Below the pieces are notes generated by a model. It was not told the DNA's origin and made no database searches. It saw nothing but the letters and a program-made list of their open reading frames with translations. Source: CAYQVO01 sp964421085 (GTDB lineage Bacteria; Bdellovibrionota_C; UBA2361; CAYQVO01). Taken from it: 64,000 nt of DNA. The DNA lies in the NCBI GenBank assembly GCA_964421085.1, contig CAYQVO010000008.1, positions 41,132 to 105,131 of the forward strand, given 5' to 3'. Shown here in pieces: positions 10,101 through 17,740 of the stretch; position 1 is the first letter of the stretch, and each line of letters opens with the position of its first letter. The position numbers were made by a program, and so were the translations under genes.

Positions 10101-13048
10101 TCCCCCTTGCCGACCTGATAGTACTGCTCCCTGATCGGGGAATATTTCCGCCCGTCCGGGCGCTGGCGCAGCTTTATGAAGACGGCGAACTGGCGCTTTC
10201 GCACATTGCAGAGTTCCGAAAACGACTCGAATCCTGTGTTGAAAGCGGCATGGGGCCGATAACGGAAACATCTGAGCTGCAGAAGGGAACAATCGAGGAA
10301 TACCTGATACACATTTGCCTGCTCTCCTTTTCCCTGGAGGAAAAGGAAACATTCCCTGCCCTTGCCGGCGAGGTGTCAGCCCACTGCATGAGACAGGGAT
10401 GTCCCGGGTATCAGTACAGTGTCGGCAAGGTGAACAGGCACACGCAGGGTGTGTCTCCTCACCAGAACCTGCGTCTTCTGGTCAGCGAGAATGAGGGCGG
10501 TCTGCGGGAAGCAGCGAAGATTCAGGAGTGGGATCGGGAAAGTATCTGCAGAAGATTCCCGCCCTGCGACTTTAGAGATGCATTGCTCACCGACTGCCTT
10601 GAAAGAGAAGGGTTCGGCAGAGACCACATGCTCGAGGCACTTCCATTTTTCACCGGGGACGGATTGATCACCGGAAAAGACGCGAGTTTCGCAGGAAACC
10701 TTCCCTTTATTGGTGAGCGTCGCGATGCGGACAGTCAGGCTCAACAATATCAAGAGAGGCATGAGGCTGGACACCTGATTCCATATGAAAATCTCATGCT
10801 GTTTTCACCATGGAGCAATAATATCTATGGTGTTCTTTGCAGACTCTACCGGGAAGACAGTGAGATATTTCTGCCGGCGGGACTGCCACTTCCGCAGACT
10901 CTGGCTCACTTATGCGGCCTTGTTCCGGAAGGCGCCTTCCGTGACTACCTTGTTCACACAGCGCTGCGGCGCCATCTTGTCGAACTCTCCGGAGGAAAAC
11001 TCGAGGTTTCTGAGCGGCTCAATACGGACTTTGTCCATCCTCTTGTGCATGCCGCAACGCTGTCAGATCCTTCGTTCATCAATATCGCCGACACGACCAG
11101 TTATTTGAGCGCGGCTGAGACAAGAGATGTGATGCGGTCGCAGCCCGATAAGGCACTCGAGGCTCTCACTCTGGCGAGTCCTCTGTTTTCATCACAGCAT
11201 GCGCGGGAAAATATGGTGCGCGAGGTGGCGCAGGCGCTTTACCCTGAGGAATCGCATACTCCTGTTCCATTTGCGTTCATTCAAACGCATCTACCTGACG
11301 CATCGCTTCTGCGGGATCATCTCCTCAAGCAGTATCTTCTGCATACCTCGCTTGGGCCCGGGCAGATCCAGGAAGCCGAAAGGCTCTTCACTGGCGAAAT
11401 GATGAGGCATGGCGATGTGCCAAAGGCTGAGTTTCCTGCGGCGGAACTGGTGCGGGGCGAAAACGATGAGGGCCTCGCCGAGAGGAGGGTCGAGTATCTC
11501 GAGTGGATGTACGGACTGGAGGATCTTCCTCCTGCAAATCTTCGCATCCCGGGCGTTGCGTTTGGTGTTCACTTCGACAACGTGAGAACAGCTCCCTTTG
11601 CCCTGACTTCAACAGAGCACAGAGAATTCCTGAGGGAGCTTACTTTTGGACCGGGCTGTCTCTTTGAACCCCGCACACCCGCGGAACTGGAGGTGATGAC
11701 GCGCTTTCTTGGAAGATTTTTCGACAAATATTTCGGCGCTGACGATGAAATACTGAAAATGGTTTTCCTCACCATTTTCGAAGAGTCGCGGCCCGAAAGA
11801 CGCCATGCGATATTCTCGGCACTGAGCACAGCATGCGCCCATGAAACAACCGCCGACCCGCATGATCTTATTGTCATATTCCTCGAGACTTCAGGGGCTG
11901 TCGGAACAAAGGCAGGACAGATGCTTTCGAAAGTTCCCCAGGTGCCGGTCGAACTCAAGCGAAAGCTCAAGCGCCTTAAGTCCCGGGCTGTTCCTTTCAG
12001 TACCGCAGGAACGATGCGGCGGTTCAAAGAAGCTGGAGTGGATGGACTGATAAAAAGTGTCGATGCACTGAGCGGGTCAGCTTCAATGAAGCAGGGACAT
12101 GAAGTGACTCTTGTCGAGGGCAGAAAAGCAATGGCAAAAGCGGTTCGACCCGCTGTTGACAAATACAACGACGACGACCTGGCGGTTCTGGAAAAAGTCG
12201 CTGAGAAACTTGAGGCGTTGAATAACGCGCGTGTACGAATCCCGCCCCGGGCCCTGAGCGAGATAAAAGAGATCCTTGATGAAGAACGAGACCTGCGAAT
12301 CGAAGCGGAGCGCGGCTCTCTTTTGCGCAAAGAACTCGCTCATGCGGGAAGGCGGGGTGGTTACACGTTCACTGCTCCCGAGGTAATCTTTTCCTCACGC
12401 CATGTGACGCTCGAGACTATTGCGAAGGGCGAGGAACTCGACGCCGTCGCTGAAAGGGCAGTCCGAAACCCGGAGGCGAAAAAGCTTTACGATCGTCTGT
12501 CGCGGGAGATTGGCCTCGAGCTCTTCCGGGAGCTCTTTCACGGAAAGGTTTTCCATGCCGATCTTCATGATTCGAATATATTCGTTGAATCAACGGGCAG
12601 AGAGATTACCTTCATTGATTCAGGAGCTGTGGGTAGATCTCACCGCCTGTTCCGTTCACTTGCAGTGGCTCTCCTCGCGCGGGATCCTGAGGCAATTGCA
12701 GAGTTCATCCTGCCGCTCAGCAGGGAGCCGGACAACAAAGAAGTTGCTCATCTCTCAGAAAGAATCCTCAGGATCCTCCAGTCGACCCGCAACACGGAAG
12801 GCGTCGCGACAAGGCTTTCCTGTGAAATACTTGACTTCATCGAGCCATCTTCGGATCTGCGCCTTTTCCTCAAGGCGCTTGCAGTCGGCGCCCCGCATCT
12901 TCGGCGCGTGATACCATCTGTAAAGGAGATAAGCGCACACGGCTTTCGATACTATCTCGCGCACTGCGGGCGGTTTGTGGCCCTTGGAGGCATCAACATG
13001 GGAGCTTTGGCGCTCGCATCCAGGATCGTGGGAGGAGGAAGTGACTGA
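7181..13048 (+). CDS. Giant fusion protein: M48-type metallopeptidase, long central helical region, C-terminal ABC1/UbiB-like kinase
   Basis: One uninterrupted frame of 1955 residues. The ATG at 7181 has GGGGAG just upstream; no signal peptide is visible, so it is probably cytoplasmic. The N-terminal part has the M48 peptidase set: HEIRH (262-266), EYDADLTG as the third-ligand motif, FNPRAAV, and THPHGLSRLAEV. A charged coiled coil (about 440-500, QREELQEQREELAQ) and about 1000 mostly helical residues of unknown type follow. The C-terminus (about 1570-1950) has ABC1-kinase features: GTKAGQ (KxGQ motif), GSASMKQG in place of the Ala-rich loop, AMAKAVRP (nucleotide-binding Lys), HADLHDSNI (about 1791) and FIDSGAVG (DFG equivalent). 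Family enzymes are atypical kinases/ATPases linked to lipid and quinone metabolism. The peptidase-kinase fusion is unusual and its function is unknown. A normal UbiB gene also exists at 53685. Confidence 0.85.
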   Translation: MRSQWDPVNRVLEEADAEAEASPTAASGFVRVEDIHVTLERLEGDGVIPDAESFLRLRDAFQANVDTAGAIVLDEESSGDEGLSGLYAEAQKARLIRQLGPFEGPAITQRLNSIAAGLAQTTQLGEGGVEVFVYPSSQVQAFVYCPEPGEKSAIYSSDQPPSRTVFLSYGLLLKFQAFCEARADKHLDQIIGAISSSCPEAVQDIFAEARSALKAGKDRRQAVQSIIQQLPDRVAHRARHAIEEWDEERIVHEDEVAYVLAHEIRHLVQSRTEEPPSEFVDREVIQKQQEYDADLTGIEKIMAEAGFNPRAAVKIMEFLAEGSSYSLTHPHGLSRLAEVKKFISNPDTPLASLDADPVPLCALPAISTVSERIENDILQAGTLSGLVEAFTEHATDSCSLLVCSLLLRMCISTGWRSESAGNREVQGTLMASLCAVGMRAEKYAAEQREELQEQREELAQLEEQLGMISVQEEVDILEGRMEETRDGIHDTEKTLQKIENGDYSQALQFCRRPGGNTGLQAWRNAAIALDLGNPAVLPEDCGLSRVTGMEKDAGEAHLLSKDWCSIRDAWIEDGSLPEDETGRQIRIALDYFAQKGETAGDVCGRYDTSTPEGRDLLLRHFAYTNLDFADDDETRPSHDLEQELLWRLAEPFLQTVSAEYFESVAGTDRRQQLAGMTLRLLYPALFGEADTDEAAHHLWGTITVDELSALVTAMSFLATDSELVMGDNLEKYLPMDGHLTAYLIRGRRGTELPLEWVERIAVLAQNSPHCSGGIGRESVERAVGRLSQTLPGHKDIWNKLRKLTQESDTFITPYSAPGQIAGLKKGQYLEFWRRAKSQGLDEPSLAGVRRLLVNDRGCGRMEASCILLDAYQEQMFEAGANAEQLREELAAALNSAISTDSTERDFELDQEHLERFLAALSRDGFAPPPESARFFNHDAQEVLNFLFLTTPSSREIEYDAYIQLLRNTASLAHLPLADLIVLLPDRGIFPPVRALAQLYEDGELALSHIAEFRKRLESCVESGMGPITETSELQKGTIEEYLIHICLLSFSLEEKETFPALAGEVSAHCMRQGCPGYQYSVGKVNRHTQGVSPHQNLRLLVSENEGGLREAAKIQEWDRESICRRFPPCDFRDALLTDCLEREGFGRDHMLEALPFFTGDGLITGKDASFAGNLPFIGERRDADSQAQQYQERHEAGHLIPYENLMLFSPWSNNIYGVLCRLYREDSEIFLPAGLPLPQTLAHLCGLVPEGAFRDYLVHTALRRHLVELSGGKLEVSERLNTDFVHPLVHAATLSDPSFINIADTTSYLSAAETRDVMRSQPDKALEALTLASPLFSSQHARENMVREVAQALYPEESHTPVPFAFIQTHLPDASLLRDHLLKQYLLHTSLGPGQIQEAERLFTGEMMRHGDVPKAEFPAAELVRGENDEGLAERRVEYLEWMYGLEDLPPANLRIPGVAFGVHFDNVRTAPFALTSTEHREFLRELTFGPGCLFEPRTPAELEVMTRFLGRFFDKYFGADDEILKMVFLTIFEESRPERRHAIFSALSTACAHETTADPHDLIVIFLETSGAVGTKAGQMLSKVPQVPVELKRKLKRLKSRAVPFSTAGTMRRFKEAGVDGLIKSVDALSGSASMKQGHEVTLVEGRKAMAKAVRPAVDKYNDDDLAVLEKVAEKLEALNNARVRIPPRALSEIKEILDEERDLRIEAERGSLLRKELAHAGRRGGYTFTAPEVIFSSRHVTLETIAKGEELDAVAERAVRNPEAKKLYDRLSREIGLELFRELFHGKVFHADLHDSNIFVESTGREITFIDSGAVGRSHRLFRSLAVALLARDPEAIAEFILPLSREPDNKEVAHLSERILRILQSTRNTEGVATRLSCEILDFIEPSSDLRLFLKALAVGAPHLRRVIPSVKEISAHGFRYYLAHCGRFVALGGINMGALALASRIVGGGSD

Positions 13049-13118
13049 AAAAAGCTGTGAAATGCGCTGATGAGCTTCTGTGCCGCCGGGTTGTTCCAGG
13101 TCCCGCGCGTTCATCCTG

Positions 13119-14285
13119 TCAGTTGTCGTCGGCAAAACCAGTTTCCAGAAACTGCTTGAACCTGCATCCGCCCGAGCGGTAAATTCTCAACGGTTCGAAC
13201 ACGGGGAATTCCTCCCACGCCCGTACCATGATCCTGCTCTCGAAAGGGGCGACACTGGATGTGTCAAAAACTGACCGCGCTCTCACTACGAGGTCTTTGT
13301 GACGCATAAGAATGGTGAACATCCTGATTGCATCTTTCGGCGCGAAGGCTTTTACCAGGAAGAAATCGTGTACCGGGAAATATTTCACCTCGTCGTAGTT
13401 CAACGCGTACTCGAGAAACTCCATCCGTCTTTCGGGAGAAAGGACTTTGAGAGAGGCAAATAGTGAATGCCTTGCTTCGGGATATTTCTCAAAAAGACTG
13501 CAGTAATTGTCGAAAGAGGCATACTCTCCATCAAGGATCCGAAACGCTTCTTTTTTTACGGCTTCACTGGTCTCGTCCAGGTTTTTTTTCCTGTAAGGTG
13601 CGGTGAGATGGCCGTAATCTATCCTGCAGGTTCTTCCATTCGCGAGGGGAATTTCATTCTGCAGCCCTCCAGAGGGGTCGAGTGACCGCAGGGAGAGTTC
13701 CTTCCAGGAGGGTCCCTCAGGATTTGCGGGCTGCCAGTTCGAATCCACCAGCTCCGTGAGAAGCCAGCCCTGTGCGGGATGCGCGATATACATCCGCGGC
13801 ATGTCGCGCACCTGCCTGCGGGTGACAAACGCGCCAAGTGCTGCCTCGGAATAAGGGCCTGAATGCAGCAGCTCATAGTTGCGGCGATAGTAGGTCTTCA
13901 GTACGAATGATTTTTCAGGCGTGGCAAGCTGGAACGCTGATCCGAAATTTCCGCTTCCAAGATATTTCACGTGGACAATCAACCCTCCCAGCTGAACAAA
14001 CGATTCCATCTCCGGCTTCTCTGGATGGATCCCGGCTCGACTGTACAGCTCCATCTCAAAGAGCTGGAGCCGGGAAGCGAGACGATCGATATGTTTAAGA
14101 GTCGCATCTTCCGGCGTGAAGGGAAGCGGGAGGGACCCGAGGTACATTCCGCCGGACTGAGATTCTTTGTCCAGCAAGCCCCGCATTTCCCGTTCATTCA
14201 GCAGGTCATCAAATACGCCTGGTGTGACTTGAGCTGAAAGCCGTTTTTTATCTTCCGGGCATGACGCGGGTCGAATAGTTCTCAT
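13119..14285 (-). CDS. Atypical protein-kinase-like protein
   Basis: 388 residues with a good Shine-Dalgarno (GGGAGG) ahead of the ATG at 14285. Residues about 105-140 read VKYLGSGNFGSAF then SFVLKTYY, matching a kinase glycine-rich loop (GxGxxG) and the ATP-binding VxLK lysine. LLTELVD resembles a hinge and RIDYGHLTAPY could be a DFG-like metal-binding motif. No HRD catalytic loop is evident, so it may be a pseudokinase or a divergent kinase. The C-terminal 180 residues are helical and unrecognised. It is the second gene of an operon, 21 bases after the 14307-14951 gene, and is convergent with the giant fusion gene, which also ends in a kinase-fold domain. The kinase assignment rests on short motifs. 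Confidence 0.65.
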   Translation of the reverse strand: MRTIRPASCPEDKKRLSAQVTPGVFDDLLNEREMRGLLDKESQSGGMYLGSLPLPFTPEDATLKHIDRLASRLQLFEMELYSRAGIHPEKPEMESFVQLGGLIVHVKYLGSGNFGSAFQLATPEKSFVLKTYYRRNYELLHSGPYSEAALGAFVTRRQVRDMPRMYIAHPAQGWLLTELVDSNWQPANPEGPSWKELSLRSLDPSGGLQNEIPLANGRTCRIDYGHLTAPYRKKNLDETSEAVKKEAFRILDGEYASFDNYCSLFEKYPEARHSLFASLKVLSPERRMEFLEYALNYDEVKYFPVHDFFLVKAFAPKDAIRMFTILMRHKDLVVRARSVFDTSSVAPFESRIMVRAWEEFPVFEPLRIYRSGGCRFKQFLETGFADDN

Positions 14286-14306
14286 CCTGGGTCCCTCCCT
14301 GTTTTC

Positions 14307-14951
14307 TCAGAGCGTTACTGCTTCATCCTGGATTGAGGCGACTTTTGCTTTCGCTTCCGCAATCAGTCCCTTCCGGGCTTTGGACAAAGCTGTCTTAGCC
14401 CGGGACATGAGGCCAGGATACCTTTCCTTCAAGGCAGCTAGAGCTGTTGCGACCTCCGGATCGCCGGGAGCGGCTTTTGCAAGAACGTAACATGCGCCTG
14501 CAAGCTGTTCGGGAGTTGCACTTTCGAATGACTCATTGAACATTTCCCATCTTTCCTCAATAGTCGGGACGTCTCTGTACTCACCATACTCAATGCTGGA
14601 TTCGGTGGCGTAGCAGTAAGGCGCGACTTCCTCACCCCGTTCAATGTAGCGAGGATTGACGCCCACCTTCATGGTTGTTTCAAATCTATTTTTCCACCTG
14701 AATTTGATGCCGAGGTCAAGCTTGTCCTGGGGATTGCCTGTGAGTGAAAGCATGATGCATGAGTCAGCCTTCGAGAGATCCGGAAGCAAGCTCTTCACAA
14801 GCCCGTTAATTTCAGCCGTTGGAGCCTCGAAACTGAGCGAGAAAGGAACAGGGGTGCGTCTCACGATCTCGTCCGCCGGCTGAAAGGAAAATTGACTGAG
14901 GTTAACTGGTTGTTCCGTCTGACTTTTCTGGATTGTCGGTCTACCTGTCAT
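14307..14951 (-). CDS. Hypothetical protein, first gene of an operon with the kinase-like gene
   Basis: 214 residues starting at an ATG preceded by a perfect AGGAGG five bases upstream. I do not recognise a family. There is no signal peptide or membrane segment. Residues 1-120 look beta-rich (repeated FSLSFEAPTAE, IKFRWKNRFETTMKVGVN), and the last 80 are an Ala/Lys-rich helical tail (ALSKARKGLIAEAKAKVASI). The gene runs toward and 21 bases ahead of the kinase-like gene and is divergent from the tandem-MarR gene, with only 85 bases between the two starts, so the MarR protein may control it. Confidence 0.7.
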   Translation of the reverse strand: MTGRPTIQKSQTEQPVNLSQFSFQPADEIVRRTPVPFSLSFEAPTAEINGLVKSLLPDLSKADSCIMLSLTGNPQDKLDLGIKFRWKNRFETTMKVGVNPRYIERGEEVAPYCYATESSIEYGEYRDVPTIEERWEMFNESFESATPEQLAGACYVLAKAAPGDPEVATALAALKERYPGLMSRAKTALSKARKGLIAEAKAKVASIQDEAVTL

Positions 14952-15009
14952 GATGTCCTCCTATCGATCATGTTCTTCGTTATTTCCACAATATGCCAAT
15001 TTAAAGGAC

Positions 15010-15029
15010 TATTCAAAAATATTTTAATA
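15010..15029. promoter_or_regulatory. Imperfect AT-rich palindrome, possible MarR operator
   Basis: TATTCAAAAATATTTTAATA equals its own reverse complement at 16 of 20 positions and contains the perfect palindrome AAAATATTTT. It lies in the 85-base divergent region, 7 bases before the ATG of the tandem-MarR gene. MarR-family proteins commonly bind 16-20 bp palindromes between themselves and a divergent target. AT-richness alone could produce this. Confidence 0.35.
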
Positions 15030-15036
15030 TGACAGA

Positions 15037-16305
15037 ATGTTCATTATGCAGAAAGATCGAGGTCTAATCCTCAGGCGAATGCACATCCTGTTCAGGATGG
15101 TTCAACGGCAGAACAGGTTTATTTCGCGGGCGCCAGGGAGCACAAAACTTTCTCTTCTCGAAAGCCATCTTCTTCTCGAGGTGGATGCTGCGCCGGAAAT
15201 TAATCTCGGCGAGCTTGCGGAAATTCTGAATTTTGATCAGGGAAATATTTCACGAACCAGCAGCTCTCTCGAAAAGAGAGGTTACTTAAAGAGTGTTGTG
15301 CAGGGGAGGCGGCGTGCGCTTACCGTCACAGCGAAGGGAAAGAAGGTGCTGCGCGCAATAGACGATTATGCAGACTCGCAGATATCCCATTCGATGAATT
15401 CATTATCCGATGTGCAGCAAAGCCGCATATTGAGTCTTTACAATGCCCTCTCTGAAGGGTCGCAAGTTCCTGAAACCAGGCCGCGGCCTCTCGAACATTC
15501 CCTGCGCGCGCCGCAGCGTCGCGTCACGAGAGCATTCGGGCTTCTTGGAACGTCGGCTTTTTCCAGCGGGTTCAACCCCACAGCATATCAGGTTCTTGCT
15601 CTCCTGGCGGACTCGGACGCGCCTGTCACATCCACGGCAATCAGCGAAATGCTGGCGGTGAAGCCGAGCAATCTCAGCGTTATGCTTTCGGGATTCAAGC
15701 GGGGAGGTCTGCTGCTGAAGGTTCCTGATGCCGAGGACAGGCGGCACACTTTCATATCGTTATCAGAGAAAGGAAGAAGAGTATTTTCTCAGGCGGAGGA
15801 GTCGGCATGCCGCACATTGGACGAAATCCTCTCTGCGTCTTCGACTGAAGAGGTGGAAAAGTGGCTCGAGGCACTCTCGAAATATGTCGAAGCAGGAGCC
15901 GATGAAACCGGACTGGTTCTCGGACGAATCACCGGAGAAAATGCTGAAGCGCGCGCATTCATAATTCGAAATATCGTGCGTCTGGGTCACGAGGCCTTCG
16001 CTCCTCCTTCGATCAGCGCTTCAGACTCGGTCACTTATGTCGCGTATTCAGGTGAAACCCCTCTTGCAGCAGTGCACTTCACTATCTCAGAAAAGGCTTC
16101 TTGTCTGGATTGCATTACATGGGCCCCGGACCTGGACCGCTCCTCGTTGTTGTCCGCTATCGTTGGTAACGCGGCACTTGATCAGCAGCAAAGATTCGAA
16201 AGGGTGGATCTATCGAGAAGAATGCTGTTTTTACCGGTTTTTTCAGGCTCAAAAGCCTCTCAAGTCCTGCTTCTCAGGCTGCCGATAAAAAGAGATGAGG
16301 AGTGA
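15037..16305 (+). CDS. Regulator with two tandem MarR-type winged-helix domains and an extra C-terminal domain
   Basis: 422 residues. Domain 1 (about 1-140): INLGELAEILNFDQGNISRT as recognition helices and GRRRALTVTAKGKKVL as the wing. Domain 2 (about 160-285): TSTAISEMLAVKPSNLSVML and DAEDRRHTFISLSEKGRRVF, a classical MarR wing. Residues about 295-422 form an unassigned domain (TYVAYSGETPLAAVHFTIS), possibly GNAT-like or ligand-binding. MarR proteins normally work as dimers of single-domain chains, so a fused pair could bind DNA as a monomer, as pseudo-dimers do; this is inference. The start could be ATG 15037 or 15046; neither has a strong Shine-Dalgarno. It is followed after 6 bases by a GNAT-like gene, so the two are almost certainly co-transcribed. 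Confidence 0.85.
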   Translation: MFIMQKDRGLILRRMHILFRMVQRQNRFISRAPGSTKLSLLESHLLLEVDAAPEINLGELAEILNFDQGNISRTSSSLEKRGYLKSVVQGRRRALTVTAKGKKVLRAIDDYADSQISHSMNSLSDVQQSRILSLYNALSEGSQVPETRPRPLEHSLRAPQRRVTRAFGLLGTSAFSSGFNPTAYQVLALLADSDAPVTSTAISEMLAVKPSNLSVMLSGFKRGGLLLKVPDAEDRRHTFISLSEKGRRVFSQAEESACRTLDEILSASSTEEVEKWLEALSKYVEAGADETGLVLGRITGENAEARAFIIRNIVRLGHEAFAPPSISASDSVTYVAYSGETPLAAVHFTISEKASCLDCITWAPDLDRSSLLSAIVGNAALDQQQRFERVDLSRRMLFLPVFSGSKASQVLLLRLPIKRDEE

Positions 16306-16311
16306 AATGAG

Positions 16312-17724
16312 GTGGCATTTCAGGATTTAAAAAAGGCAAGGTTCAATACAGCTGACGAGGCTCTCCGCCTCGGAGAGTTGAGAAGCAGTCAGAACCACGA
16401 TGCTGTAGCTGCGCTGAACGAACAGATTTACCAGGCCGCTTGTGATATCGAAGAGCTCGGTAAAACAATAAAAGGCCTGATGGACTCGGAAGCTGATAAT
16501 GCTTCCCTTGGAAAACCCCTTCACTTGTTCTGCGCGCTGACCACCCTCAGGATAAACAGGATGCTGAAAGGATCGGTCGCATCCCCGGAAGAGTCTCCCG
16601 TAATAAAAGCTCTCCAGGGACTTCTCACACGTGTTTCCGCCATTGACCATCGGGATCCTGAGACCCTTCGCGAAATTTTTCCGTCGGTTATGGCCGGTCT
16701 TTGGCACTCGCTTTCGGAAGTCTCTCTTTTCAACGGGAACGTGCATCTTGCTGAATATGATAGGGAGCAGCACACCATCACCCCGGAGCTTATTGAGGAA
16801 ATTGCCTCGGTTTGTTCCGAACTTGTAATAGACCCGGCGAGGGGAGGTCCTCAGGAGGGATTCGGCCGCAATGTAATGGCGCCCGAGATCGAAGACTTGC
16901 TGCACCGGAAAGGCTCCCTCCTTTTTGTGCTCGAGCACGAGGAGAGGATAGTAGGATTTTTTATATATCTGACTGATCGCGCGCACTTTCCTCCCGAGGC
17001 GGAAAAGACATGTCTGCTTTACGAAAAGGAAAAAGGAAAGCTGCCCGCGAACGTGGGCTTCCTTTCGATGGTCGGCATTCTCAAGGATTTCCGGCACGCC
17101 GAGAACGAGGCGGGGATTTATCCATATCCCTTCATGGCAAGCGCTGCTGCCCAGTCGGCATACAATCATCGGATTGCATTTCTCCTCGGGGAAGTCCGCG
17201 TCGGTGCAAATGCAAACCTCGCTCATATAAAGCACGAGGCTGTAGGATTGTATTCGACGGGCCTGAGAGTGCTCCACGGTTCTAACGAATACGAGATTCT
17301 TACTCTTAACCCATCATCAGTGGACTTTTACGCATCTCCAGCTGTGCTTGAGGAGGCGGCAGAATGGCACGGCATGGGTACTAATGACCAGTTTCCTTCG
17401 TACAGGGCAGTGCTCGAGCAGCTGGACAGAAGGACCGCTCCAATTGAGGCAGGTGAATTCTGCGCCCCGAACGGAGATACGGAGGACATGAAAAGGTACC
17501 TGAAGGAGCAGCTGCCGCAATATGGGAAAGTCAAAATACGTTGCTTCCATGAAGGACTGGCAGTCCAGGGCGTGTTCGGCGCCTCGAAATGCACAATCAG
17601 GCAGCTTATTCCCAACCAGGACATGTGGACGTGCGACTTGGCGGGAGATCGTCATGAGATCCATTCTTTCATCCAGGCAGTCGACCTGATGAAACAGGAG
17701 TCGTGCAAAAATGCCGGCCATTAG
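16312..17724 (+). CDS. GNAT-like acyltransferase domain protein
   Basis: 470 residues from a GTG start whose Shine-Dalgarno (GAGGAG) overlaps the end of the upstream tandem-MarR gene, indicating translational coupling. Residues about 1-180 are helical and unrecognised. Residues about 200-330 resemble a GNAT fold: ERIVGFFIYL (beta2-3), VGFLSMVGILKDFRHAE (beta4 and start of the CoA-binding loop), then NANLAHIKHEAVGLYSTGL, resembling the family's N-x-A-x-x-x-Y-x-x-x-GF end. The last 110 residues form another unassigned domain. GNAT enzymes transfer acyl groups from acyl-CoA to amines; the substrate here is unknown, but coupling to the MarR fusion suggests a shared regulatory circuit. Confidence 0.65.
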   Translation: MAFQDLKKARFNTADEALRLGELRSSQNHDAVAALNEQIYQAACDIEELGKTIKGLMDSEADNASLGKPLHLFCALTTLRINRMLKGSVASPEESPVIKALQGLLTRVSAIDHRDPETLREIFPSVMAGLWHSLSEVSLFNGNVHLAEYDREQHTITPELIEEIASVCSELVIDPARGGPQEGFGRNVMAPEIEDLLHRKGSLLFVLEHEERIVGFFIYLTDRAHFPPEAEKTCLLYEKEKGKLPANVGFLSMVGILKDFRHAENEAGIYPYPFMASAAAQSAYNHRIAFLLGEVRVGANANLAHIKHEAVGLYSTGLRVLHGSNEYEILTLNPSSVDFYASPAVLEEAAEWHGMGTNDQFPSYRAVLEQLDRRTAPIEAGEFCAPNGDTEDMKRYLKEQLPQYGKVKIRCFHEGLAVQGVFGASKCTIRQLIPNQDMWTCDLAGDRHEIHSFIQAVDLMKQESCKNAGH

Positions 17725-17740
17725 CGGCGAAACGAGGCAC

